Source: Candidatus Pelagibacter sp.
Lineage (GTDB): Bacteria; Pseudomonadota; Alphaproteobacteria; Pelagibacterales; Pelagibacteraceae
Assembly (NCBI GenBank): GCA_013204495.1
Contig: JABMNQ010000136.1
Location: 1-10,007 of the forward strand
Direction of reading: 5' to 3'
DNA: 10,007 nt
Part shown: one piece after another, positions 1-5,370 of the stretch
How the letters are laid out: every line of letters begins with the position of its first letter
Position numbering within the stretch: the first letter of the stretch is position 1
Notes under the pieces: generated by a model
Databases searched by the model: none
The model's input: the letters and a program-made list of their open reading frames with translations, nothing else
What the model was told of the DNA's origin: nothing
Program-made: the position numbers and the translations under genes

Positions 1-96
1 AACAAGTCATCCACTTTGTGTAAGAGTTGTGTAAGACAGCTAGATTTTAAAAAACCTTAATGATTACTAGGTAAAAGAGACTCTGATGCATATTTT
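1..96 (-). ncRNA. candidate group I intron in tRNA-Leu(CAA), 5' part, running off the left edge
   Basis: What is seen: the break lies between C34 and A35 of the anticodon, the same place where cyanobacterial tRNA-Leu(UAA) group I introns sit. The sequence after the break begins AAAATA, as I recall those introns doing. A GAGTC at 79-83 (minus strand) pairs perfectly with GACTC at the exon end, as a P1 helix with a 13-base loop would. About 80 bases into the element there is GTGGATG (8-14), resembling the segment just before P3 in tRNA group I introns. Against it: the pair at the 5' splice site would be C-G instead of the usual U-G wobble, I found no clean P2 hairpin, and the catalytic core (P3-P8) and 3' exon lie outside the window. 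This is inference; the main alternative is a decayed tRNA remnant. Confidence 0.42.
16..36. repeat. 10-base tandem direct repeat
   Basis: TTGTGTAAGA occurs at 16-25 and again at 27-36, one base apart. It lies inside the proposed intron, in the stretch between P1 and the GTGGATG segment. Its meaning is unknown and it may be a slippage product. Confidence 0.5.
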
Positions 97-131
97 GAGT
101 CGTGCGCGTCTACCAGTTCCGCCATTCGCCC
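97..131 (-). tRNA. tRNA-Leu(CAA), 5' half only (5' exon or truncated gene)
   Basis: Read on the minus strand from 131, the sequence gives a good leucine tRNA 5' half. It has acceptor strand GGGCGAA, TG at positions 8-9, a D arm GCG-GAACTGGTAGA-CGC, the 5' anticodon-stem strand CACGA, then loop bases C, T and C34. This closely matches bacterial class II tRNA-Leu with anticodon CAA. After C34 the next bases AAAA could finish an anticodon loop, but the following TATGC does not pair with CACGA. No variable arm, T arm or TTCGCCC acceptor partner occurs in the remaining bases to the window edge. The gene is therefore either interrupted at the anticodon (see the adjacent intron candidate) or truncated. 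It is divergent from the DedA-family gene. The tRNA identity of the 5' half is fairly sure; its functional state is not. Confidence 0.8.
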
Positions 132-143
132 TGAATTATCATT

Positions 144-149
144 ATTATA
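144..149 (-). promoter_or_regulatory. possible -10 element for tRNA-Leu
   Basis: A perfect TATAAT reads on the minus strand and ends 12 bases before the tRNA 5' end, a normal distance for a short tRNA leader. No convincing -35 box is visible at 16-18 bases further upstream, and the surrounding DNA is almost pure A/T, so chance matches are likely. Confidence 0.35.
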
Positions 150-199
150 ACTATATAATTAAATAGTATAAGAACTTAATTTATATTAAAACCAAAAAA

Positions 200-796
200 A
201 TGTTTAACGAATTGTATGAAAAATCTTTAAAACTTGCTGCTCACAAGAGATCCAAAATATTTCTTGCACTTATGTCTTTTGCGGAAAGTTCTTTTTTTCC
301 TATTCCACCAGACGTTATGATTGTGCCAATGGTAATTGCCAAAAAAAATGATTATTTAAAAGTTTTTTTGATCGCAACACTTTTTTCTGTGCTGGGAGGA
401 GTATTAGGTTATTTTATAGGCTTATATTTCTTTGAAATTGGAATGAGTGTTGTCGAATTTTATGGCTACGAGGAGAAGCTTATTAACTTAAAAGAAAGCT
501 TATCAAAAGGAAGTGGCCTTTACATATGGCTTGCCACCCTATTTCTTGCTGGTTTCACACCTCTTCCATTTAAGGTTTTTACTATAACAAGTGGTATGAT
601 TGGATTTAATCTTTTTATATTTTTTTTAATTTGTTTAATTTCTAGAGGATTGCGATTTTTTATTGTTTCTTATTTGTCTTATAAATTTGGTGATACTTTT
701 AATAGATTTATGAAAACCAATGCTGCCAAATGGTTTACTCTTTTAGGCGTTCTAATTGTATTAATTTTTGCAGTGATATATTTTATTGTCAAATAA
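200..796 (+). CDS. DedA/VTT-family inner-membrane protein (YqaA-like)
   Basis: This 198-residue polytopic membrane protein is of the DedA (SNARE-associated/VTT) superfamily, closest in feel to the YqaA branch. Family markers include E29-S-S-F-F-P-I-P-P-D near the first re-entrant segment, a glycine-rich helix around residues 65-75, the F119-T-P-L-P-F-K motif that corresponds to the family's F-x-T-R/P-x-P signature, and S-R-G-x-R-F at 148-153. A final membrane helix spans about 176-197. Family members are linked to lipid (undecaprenyl-phosphate or phospholipid) flipping and membrane homeostasis; the substrate here cannot be told. It is the first gene of a tight plus-strand group, with dsbB starting one base after its stop codon. 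The start is the first ATG after the divergent tRNA; no Shine-Dalgarno motif precedes it. Family assignment is good, exact function unknown. Confidence 0.82.
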   Translation: MFNELYEKSLKLAAHKRSKIFLALMSFAESSFFPIPPDVMIVPMVIAKKNDYLKVFLIATLFSVLGGVLGYFIGLYFFEIGMSVVEFYGYEEKLINLKESLSKGSGLYIWLATLFLAGFTPLPFKVFTITSGMIGFNLFIFFLICLISRGLRFFIVSYLSYKFGDTFNRFMKTNAAKWFTLLGVLIVLIFAVIYFIVK

Positions 797-797
797 A

Positions 798-1283
798 ATG
801 AATACACTTAAACGAGACACCCTCCTTAAACTAATATTGGTATTTAGTATTTTTGCAATTTTATCAGCATACTTTATTCAATATGTATTGGGACACCAAC
901 CATGCAATCTTTGTTTAATTGAAAGAATTCCATATACTGCTTCAATAATAACTATTTTAATTTTTTTATTGTTAAAAAGGTTTGAAAAATTATTTTTAAT
1001 AATGCTAATTTTGATATTTATTAGTGCTTTCGTAATATCCGGTTATCATTTTGGAATAGAGCAGGGATTTATTAAAGAATCATTAGTTTGTGATCTAAAT
1101 TCCACAAGTGTTAATTTAACAAAAGAATCTCTTTTAAGTGAATTAAAGCAAAAAACAGTAAGTTGTAAGGATGTAACTTTTAAAATCTTTGGTTTATCTC
1201 TTGCAACTATTAATATTTTTATCTCATTAATAATAAGTGTTATAATAATAAAAATTTTTTTAAGTTATGAAAAAAACAAATAA
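798..1283 (+). CDS. dsbB: disulfide bond formation protein DsbB
   Basis: DsbB is the inner-membrane quinone reductase that reoxidises the periplasmic oxidant DsbA. From the ATG at 798 the protein has 161 residues and four predicted membrane helices. The first periplasmic loop carries the redox pair C36-x-x-C39 in the context H-Q-P-C-N-L-C, followed by E42-R43, the arginine being the quinone-proximal residue of the family. The second periplasmic loop holds C98 and C123, which would form the second disulfide. The Y-H-x-G-I-E-Q-G stretch before C98 is typical. A longer reading from TTG at 786 would overlap the upstream gene by 11 bases; the ATG lying one base after the DedA stop is preferred. 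The 3' end overlaps coq7 by 17 bases. No dsbA is in the window. Confidence 0.9.
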   Translation: MNTLKRDTLLKLILVFSIFAILSAYFIQYVLGHQPCNLCLIERIPYTASIITILIFLLLKRFEKLFLIMLILIFISAFVISGYHFGIEQGFIKESLVCDLNSTSVNLTKESLLSELKQKTVSCKDVTFKIFGLSLATINIFISLIISVIIIKIFLSYEKNK

Positions 1284-1800
1284 AAATAGAGTCAAAGAAT
1301 TCATCAGAGTGGACCACGCAGGAGAGCGGGGTGCAATAAAAATCTACGAAGGTCAATTACTAGCGTTAAATACACTCGTAAAAGATGATGATTTAAAAAA
1401 GAAAATTGAGAAAATGAAAATTCACGAAAAAGAACATTGTGATTATTTTGAAAATGAAATCAAAAAAAGAAATATTGAGCCTACTAAATTTTTGCCCTTA
1501 TGGGATATGCTTGGTGTAGGACTTGGCTTTGGCTCTACTATACTAGGGAAAAAAGCAGCTATGCTTTGTACAGCATCAGTTGAAGAAGTAATTGACGAAC
1601 ATTATTTAAGCCAAATCAAAGAACTGCAGAATGATGAAAAAAAATTAAAAGAAAAAATAATTAAATTTAGAGAAGACGAATTGCACCATAAAAATATAGC
1701 TTACCAAGAAGGAGCAACAAAAAAGGGAATGTATTCAATTTTGGACAAAATAATTAAAACTGGCTCAAAGATAGCAATTAGCATATCCGAAAAGATATAA
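1267..1800 (+). CDS. coq7: Coq7-type di-iron demethoxyubiquinone hydroxylase
   Basis: Coq7 hydroxylates 2-polyprenyl-3-methyl-6-methoxy-1,4-benzoquinone, the penultimate step of ubiquinone synthesis, at the inner face of the membrane. The 177 residues form the ferritin-like four-helix fold, with iron ligands expected at E20 (in D-H-A-G-E-R-G-A), E54 and H57 (H-E-K-E-H), E106 (V-E-E-V-I-D-E-H-Y) and E138 and H141 (E-D-E-L-H-H). The hydrophobic G-V-G-L-G-F-G-S segment near 83-90 is the usual membrane-contacting part. Length is normal for bacterial Coq7. Many proteobacteria use flavin-dependent UbiF for this step; a di-iron Coq7 fits alphaproteobacteria. The ATG start lies inside the end of dsbB, implying translational coupling. 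Its stop codon abuts the stop of the opposing HNH gene with no base between. Confidence 0.93.
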   Translation: MKKTNKNRVKEFIRVDHAGERGAIKIYEGQLLALNTLVKDDDLKKKIEKMKIHEKEHCDYFENEIKKRNIEPTKFLPLWDMLGVGLGFGSTILGKKAAMLCTASVEEVIDEHYLSQIKELQNDEKKLKEKIIKFREDELHHKNIAYQEGATKKGMYSILDKIIKTGSKIAISISEKI

Positions 1801-2367
1801 TTAAGCTTCCAACTCAACATCCCAGTACAAATAATCCATCCAACTTTTGTGTAGAAAGTTTGGAGGAAAATGTTTGCCGTTTTTATGTAAGTCTTCAGCC
1901 GAGGGTTGATAGGGCTCCTGATTAAGAGTCATATCGGAATTTTTTAATAACCTACCACCTTTTATTACATTGCATGAGGAACAAGCTGTTACGACATTAT
2001 CCCAATTCGTCTGTCCACCTTTAGACCTAGGAAGTAAGTGATCAAAAGTTAGCTCTTCACCACTTCCACAATATTGACATGAAAATTTATCTCTTAAAAA
2101 TACATTAAACCTTGTAAAGCTGGGGTAAATCTGCGGTTTTATAAAACTTTTTAAAGCGATTATACTTGGTAACCTCATATTAAATGATGGGCTTCTAACA
2201 ATTTTATCATAATTACTAACTATAGAAACTCTATCTAAAAAAACTGATTTGATCGTATCTTGCCAGCTCCATAGAGATAAGGGGTAATAGCTTAAAGGCC
2301 TATAGTCAGCATTTAACACTAAAGCTGGACATTTTTCTAAAGACAAATTTTGATCACTAAAAATCAT
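1801..2367 (-). CDS. HNH endonuclease-family protein
   Basis: This 188-residue protein has a central HNH/zinc-ribbon nuclease domain. C97-x-x-C100 and C129-x-x-C132 would bind a structural zinc. D109-H110 begins the active-site strand (T-F-D-H-L-L-P-R-S-K-G-G), N124 is the middle asparagine, and N133 with K136 completes the beta-beta-alpha metal motif. The N-terminal 80 residues include a V-L-N-A-D-Y-R-P-L-S motif, known from a widespread group of small chromosomal HNH proteins in alphaproteobacteria and cyanobacteria whose role is not established. It is not a homing nuclease of any element visible here, nor next to a methylase. It lies 50 bases downstream of the esterase gene on the same strand but appears to have its own promoter. 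Its stop abuts that of coq7. Confidence 0.85.
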   Translation of the reverse strand: MIFSDQNLSLEKCPALVLNADYRPLSYYPLSLWSWQDTIKSVFLDRVSIVSNYDKIVRSPSFNMRLPSIIALKSFIKPQIYPSFTRFNVFLRDKFSCQYCGSGEELTFDHLLPRSKGGQTNWDNVVTACSSCNVIKGGRLLKNSDMTLNQEPYQPSAEDLHKNGKHFPPNFLHKSWMDYLYWDVELEA

Positions 2368-2375
2368 TAGTAAAA

Positions 2376-2404
2376 ATTCTAACTGAAAAATATTATTTTA
2401 TCAA
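2376..2404 (-). promoter_or_regulatory. sigma-70-like promoter of the HNH gene
   Basis: On the minus strand TTGATA (2399-2404) is followed after exactly 17 bases by TAGAAT (2376-2381), matching 5/6 of both consensus boxes at optimal spacing. This is the best promoter in the window. Only 8 bases separate the -10 box from the ATG, so transcription would begin at or within a base or two of the start codon, giving a leaderless or nearly leaderless mRNA. Confidence 0.55.
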
Positions 2405-2417
2405 TGAATAAAATTTT

Positions 2418-3074
2418 TTAAATATTAAAACTATTTTTTATGTAATTTAGTGCTGCACTTGAGGCTTCAACCGGAATATGGTGTTCGCAATTCTCAATCA
2501 TTTTTGTCTCTACTTCAATATTATTTCTAATTAAAAAATCTTTAGCTTCCAACAAAAAAGTAGGAGAAACAACGGCATCTTTGTCTCCATGCAATAAAAG
2601 CATTTTTGTTGTAGATTTTTTTCTTTTTTTGAGATCTTCTTGATTAATTATTTTTCCTGAAAATCCAACAACGCAATTATAATTTTCATTACTAGTTAAC
2701 CCCAAATTTATAGACATCATACATCCTTGGCTAAAACCTGATAAACAGATTTGTGAATTTTTTAAATCATATTTTTTTTTAATTTCTTCAATAAATTGAT
2801 GCAGTTTTATTTCTGCTTTTTTAGACTGTTCTAGAATATATTCTGGATCATCTCTGGTTAGATCAAACCACTGATAACCGCTTGGGTTAATCTCACATTT
2901 CTCATGTCCATTTGGGCATAAAAAAATAACATTAGGTAAAAACCTTTTCCAATTTAATGTTAGCATACTTATATCCTTTCCATCTCCACCATATCCATGC
3001 AGTAAAATAACGGCATGTTTAATTGGTATATCTTTTTCAGGTTTTATAATTGTCGTTGTTAGGCAAAATGCCAT
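2418..3074 (-). CDS. carboxylesterase/phospholipase-family alpha/beta hydrolase
   Basis: This 218-residue cytoplasmic serine hydrolase belongs to the Abhydrolase_2 (acyl-protein thioesterase/carboxylesterase) family. The oxyanion-side motif L-L-H-G-Y-G-G-D-G is at 24-32, the nucleophile S115 sits in G-F-S-Q-G, the acid is D166 in H-G-D-K-D-A-V-V, and the base is H198 or H199 in C-E-H-H-I-P. The Q-W-F-D segment at 68-71 is also typical of the family. There is no signal peptide. The natural substrate cannot be inferred; relatives hydrolyse short-chain esters, lysophospholipids or acyl thioesters. The gene is divergent from the HIG1 gene across 49 bases, with a CATAAT (3084-3089, minus) 9 bases before its ATG. 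The HNH gene follows 50 bases downstream. Confidence 0.87.
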   Translation of the reverse strand: MAFCLTTTIIKPEKDIPIKHAVILLHGYGGDGKDISMLTLNWKRFLPNVIFLCPNGHEKCEINPSGYQWFDLTRDDPEYILEQSKKAEIKLHQFIEEIKKKYDLKNSQICLSGFSQGCMMSINLGLTSNENYNCVVGFSGKIINQEDLKKRKKSTTKMLLLHGDKDAVVSPTFLLEAKDFLIRNNIEVETKMIENCEHHIPVEASSAALNYIKNSFNI

Positions 3075-3111
3075 AGATATTTTATTATGTTTTAATATTA
3101 AAAAAACACTC

Positions 3112-3117
3112 TACAAT
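3112..3117 (+). promoter_or_regulatory. possible -10 element of the HIG1 gene
   Basis: TACAAT (5/6 of the consensus) ends 6 bases before the ATG at 3124. No recognisable -35 box lies at the right distance. If real, transcription would start at the initiation codon itself. Confidence 0.3.
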
Positions 3118-3123
3118 ATAAAT

Positions 3124-3327
3124 ATGATTTCTGAAACATTGGTAAAAATCCTTGGCATAGTTCTTTTAATAGTAGTTGCTGTAGTGCTAATCTTAGGTTT
3201 GGGAACGCTTTTTAAAGGAGGTGAAACAAGTAAAAAATATTCTAATAAATTGATGCAACTTAGAGTGCTGCTACAATTCATGGCGATACTTGTTTTAGTT
3301 TGCTTTGCTTATTTCTTTAAAAATTAA
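3124..3327 (+). CDS. HIG1-domain twin-transmembrane protein
   Basis: This is a 67-residue protein with two membrane helices (about 5-29 and 48-64) joined by a short polar loop. The loop and start of helix two, S40-N-K-L-M-Q-L-R-V-L-L-Q51, match the conserved core of the hypoxia-induced HIG1 family (N-x-L-M-R-x-R-V-x-x-Q), and K-G-G at 31-33 precedes it as usual. Mitochondrial relatives (HIG1A/Rcf1) bind and tune cytochrome oxidase supercomplexes. Short two-helix versions are common in alphaproteobacteria, where a role near the respiratory chain is plausible but not shown by this sequence. It stands alone on its strand. Its stop shares the bases TTAA with the opposing thioredoxin gene, a 4-base tail-to-tail overlap. 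Confidence 0.8.
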   Translation: MISETLVKILGIVLLIVVAVVLILGLGTLFKGGETSKKYSNKLMQLRVLLQFMAILVLVCFAYFFKN

Positions 3328-3839
3328 TTATAAAATTTTAACCATTTAATAAATTTTTCATCATTAAAATCTATTGATCCTATTATACGAGCAAATTCTT
3401 TACCTTCTTTATTAAAAAAAATTGTTGTCGGAACCCCTCTTAAAGAAAATTTTTTAGCTAGGGTAATTGGAGAATCAAAGTAAATGTCTAAATTTTTAAT
3501 ATTTAGTTCATTAAAAAAAGATTCTGATTTTAAAATATCTTCTTGACCAATATTTATTGGAAAAATCTTTAGATTATCCAGGTTGCTATTTGACTGTAGA
3601 CTGTCAAGTGATGGCATTTCTTCCCTGCAAGGGGCGCACCAAGTAGCCCAAAAATTCAATATTAACAACTTGCCTTTAAAATGCTCTAAATTAACATCAT
3701 TCTGTCTTGCATCCTTAAATATTATATCTTCATATATTTTTGGATTTTCAGTTAAAATCAAATTTTTTATATCTGGTTTTTCCTCAGCATGGCTAAAGGT
3801 GCTAGTAATTAGATAAATAAATATTATAAATAATTTCAT
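3324..3839 (-). CDS. TlpA-like periplasmic thioredoxin-fold protein
   Basis: This is a 171-residue exported thiol-disulfide protein. Residues 1-18 form a signal peptide ending S-H-A, with cleavage likely after A18. The thioredoxin domain follows, with the active site W67-C68-A-P-C71 in N-F-W-A-T-W-C-A-P-C-R-E-E-M-P and the cis-proline at P137 (R-G-V-P-T-T). This is the TlpA/ResA/CcmG superfamily, whose members reduce disulfides for cytochrome c or copper-centre assembly in oxidase maturation. TlpA next to argH is a recurrent alphaproteobacterial arrangement, which supports TlpA over CcmG, though no membrane anchor remains if the signal is cleaved. It is divergent from argH over just 24 bases. 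The reduced partner cannot be named from the window. Confidence 0.87.
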   Translation of the reverse strand: MKLFIIFIYLITSTFSHAEEKPDIKNLILTENPKIYEDIIFKDARQNDVNLEHFKGKLLILNFWATWCAPCREEMPSLDSLQSNSNLDNLKIFPINIGQEDILKSESFFNELNIKNLDIYFDSPITLAKKFSLRGVPTTIFFNKEGKEFARIIGSIDFNDEKFIKWLKFYN

Positions 3840-3847
3840 ACTAAATA

Positions 3848-3853
3848 TGTATA
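3848..3853 (-). promoter_or_regulatory. possible -10 element of the tlpA-like gene
   Basis: TATACA (minus strand) ends 8 bases before the ATG at 3839 and overlaps the opposing argH -10 candidate by four bases. No -35 match is evident. See the finding on the shared divergent promoter. Confidence 0.35.
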
Positions 3854-3855
3854 AT
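3850..3855 (+). promoter_or_regulatory. possible -10 element of the argH operon
   Basis: A perfect TATAAT ends 8 bases before the argH ATG, giving a predicted 5' leader of about two bases or none. The -35 region would fall inside the tlpA-like coding sequence (around 3827-3832, TAAATA), which is a poor match. Confidence 0.42.
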
Positions 3856-3863
3856 TAATTATC

Positions 3864-5252
3864 ATGGTAAAAAATAAAAACAATACGGCAATATGGGGCT
3901 CAAGAATAAAAAAAGATGCATCCACATTATTTCAAAAAGTTGGTAACTCGATAGATATTGATAAAAAACTTTTTAAAGAAGATATTTTAGGGTCTATTGC
4001 CCATGTAGAGATGCTTTTTAAACAAAAAATTATTACTTTTAAAATTAAAAATAAAATAATTTATGGATTGGGTAAAATTGAAAAAGAGATATTAAAAAAT
4101 AAATTTGAATTTAATAAAAAATATGAAGATATTCATATGAATATCGAAAAAAGATTATTCGAAATTATAGGTGAAGAGGCTGGTTATGTTCATACCGCAA
4201 GATCTAGAAATGATCAGGTTATCACTGATTTTAAAATGTGGACCACTTCTGCGACTAAAGAAATTAATAAAAATTTAGATATTATTATAAAAACAATTCT
4301 TAAACTTTCTGAAAAAAATATCGAAACTATAATGCCAGGATTTACGCATTTAAAAAATGCTCAAGCAGTTTCATTTGCCCATTATTTAATGGCTTATGTG
4401 GAAATGTTCACTAGAGATAAAAAAAGATTTTCATATAACTTAGAAAGTTTATCAGAGTGTCCCTTGGGGGTTGCAGCGTTGACTGGCACTTCTTTTAATA
4501 TTGATAGAAATTTTACTTCAAAAAAATTAGGCTTTAAGAGACCAACCAACAATTCTATAGATACAGTAGCGGATAGAGATTTTGTTTTAGATTTTTTATA
4601 TAGTGTTTCTGTTTGCTCTATGCATATCTCGAGAATAGCTGAAGAGCTCATTATTTGGAACTCTGATGCTTTCAATTTAATTATTCTTTCGGATAAAGTT
4701 GTTACAGGTTCTTCAATAATGCCTCAAAAGAAAAACCCTGATTTATTAGAATATTTAAGAGGAAAAACAGGCTCAACTTATGGAAATTTATTCTCAATGC
4801 TAACAATACTAAAAGGCCTTCCAATATCTTATTTTAAAGATCTTCAGGATGATAAAGAAATATTATTTAAATCTAATGAGATACTTAATAATTGTATTGC
4901 AATTCTAAATGAGGTTTTAAAAAATTTAAAACCCAATAAGCAAAAAATGCTAGATCTTGCAAATTCAGGCTATATCACAGCTACAGATTTAGCTGATTAT
5001 CTTGTTAAAAATCACTCGATGCCATTTAGAAAAGCTTATCAAACTACAGCTACAATTGTTAATTTTGCAGAAAAGAAAAATAAAAAATTAAATGAACTAA
5101 GTATTGATGAGTTAAAAAAAATAGAACCAAAGCTTACAAGCGAAGTATTAAAGGTATTTAATATAAAATACTCTGTAAATTCAAAAAAATCTTATGGTGG
5201 AACATCTTTTGATAATATTAAAAAAATGATAATGAAATATAAGAAAGCATAA
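3864..5252 (+). CDS. argH: argininosuccinate lyase
   Basis: ArgH cleaves argininosuccinate to arginine and fumarate, the last step of arginine synthesis, as a cytosolic homotetramer. The 462-residue length is normal. The N-terminal I-W-G-S-R is typical. The three conserved regions of the fumarase/aspartase superfamily are present: H-T-A-R-S-R-N-D-Q-V (family usually H-T-G-R-S-R-N-D), G-F-T-H-L-K-N-A-Q (usually G-Y-T-H-L-Q-x-A-Q, with the catalytic histidine) and the flexible signature loop G282-S-S-I-M-P-Q-K-K-N-P-D with its catalytic serine. The small substitutions are conservative for A/T-rich genomes. It is first in a four-gene plus-strand operon; lptM starts one base after its stop codon. 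No Shine-Dalgarno motif precedes the ATG. Confidence 0.96.
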   Translation: MVKNKNNTAIWGSRIKKDASTLFQKVGNSIDIDKKLFKEDILGSIAHVEMLFKQKIITFKIKNKIIYGLGKIEKEILKNKFEFNKKYEDIHMNIEKRLFEIIGEEAGYVHTARSRNDQVITDFKMWTTSATKEINKNLDIIIKTILKLSEKNIETIMPGFTHLKNAQAVSFAHYLMAYVEMFTRDKKRFSYNLESLSECPLGVAALTGTSFNIDRNFTSKKLGFKRPTNNSIDTVADRDFVLDFLYSVSVCSMHISRIAEELIIWNSDAFNLIILSDKVVTGSSIMPQKKNPDLLEYLRGKTGSTYGNLFSMLTILKGLPISYFKDLQDDKEILFKSNEILNNCIAILNEVLKNLKPNKQKMLDLANSGYITATDLADYLVKNHSMPFRKAYQTTATIVNFAEKKNKKLNELSIDELKKIEPKLTSEVLKVFNIKYSVNSKKSYGGTSFDNIKKMIMKYKKA

Positions 5253-5253
5253 A

Positions 5254-5370
5254 ATGATAAAAAAGTTAATCTTAATTTGTATATTTTGTTCTTTGTTATT
5301 CTCTTGTGGAAAAAAAGGAGATCCACAATATGATGGAAATGAAATGGTTTTCCCCAAATCTATTGATTAA
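5254..5370 (+). CDS. lptM: LptM-like small lipoprotein (YifL family)
   Basis: This is a short gene of 38 codons plus stop. The product begins M-I-K-K, has a hydrophobic core to residue 16, then a lipobox L15-F-S-C18 followed by G-K-K-G-D-P. The C-G-K/Q-K-G-P/D-L/P motif right after the lipidated cysteine is the hallmark of the LptM/YifL family. In E. coli LptM assists oxidative maturation of the LptD-LptE lipopolysaccharide translocon, so an outer-membrane location via Lol sorting is likely. Placement between argH and lysA is a known proteobacterial arrangement (E. coli has it next to dapF, also lysine pathway). It starts one base after argH, and its TAA overlaps the lysA ATG (TAATG), implying coupled translation. 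Confidence 0.85.
   Translation: MIKKLILICIFCSLLFSCGKKGDPQYDGNEMVFPKSID

Noticed and set aside
786..797. TTG start extending dsbB upstream
   Set aside because: It would overlap the DedA gene by 11 bases and add four unremarkable residues; the ATG at 798 directly after the stop is the simpler choice.
1801..2367. HNH protein as part of a restriction, homing or phage defence system
   Set aside because: There is no methylase, intron or inteins around it and no phage genes nearby; the neighbours are housekeeping genes, and the protein fits a widespread chromosomal HNH group.
3583..3816. 77-residue plus-strand open frame
   Set aside because: It lies wholly antisense to the tlpA-like gene, has no recognisable domain, and the opposite strand has a clear signal peptide and WCAPC motif.
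4394..4675. 93-residue minus-strand open frame
   Set aside because: It is antisense to the middle of argH, which is intact and well conserved; no domain is seen.
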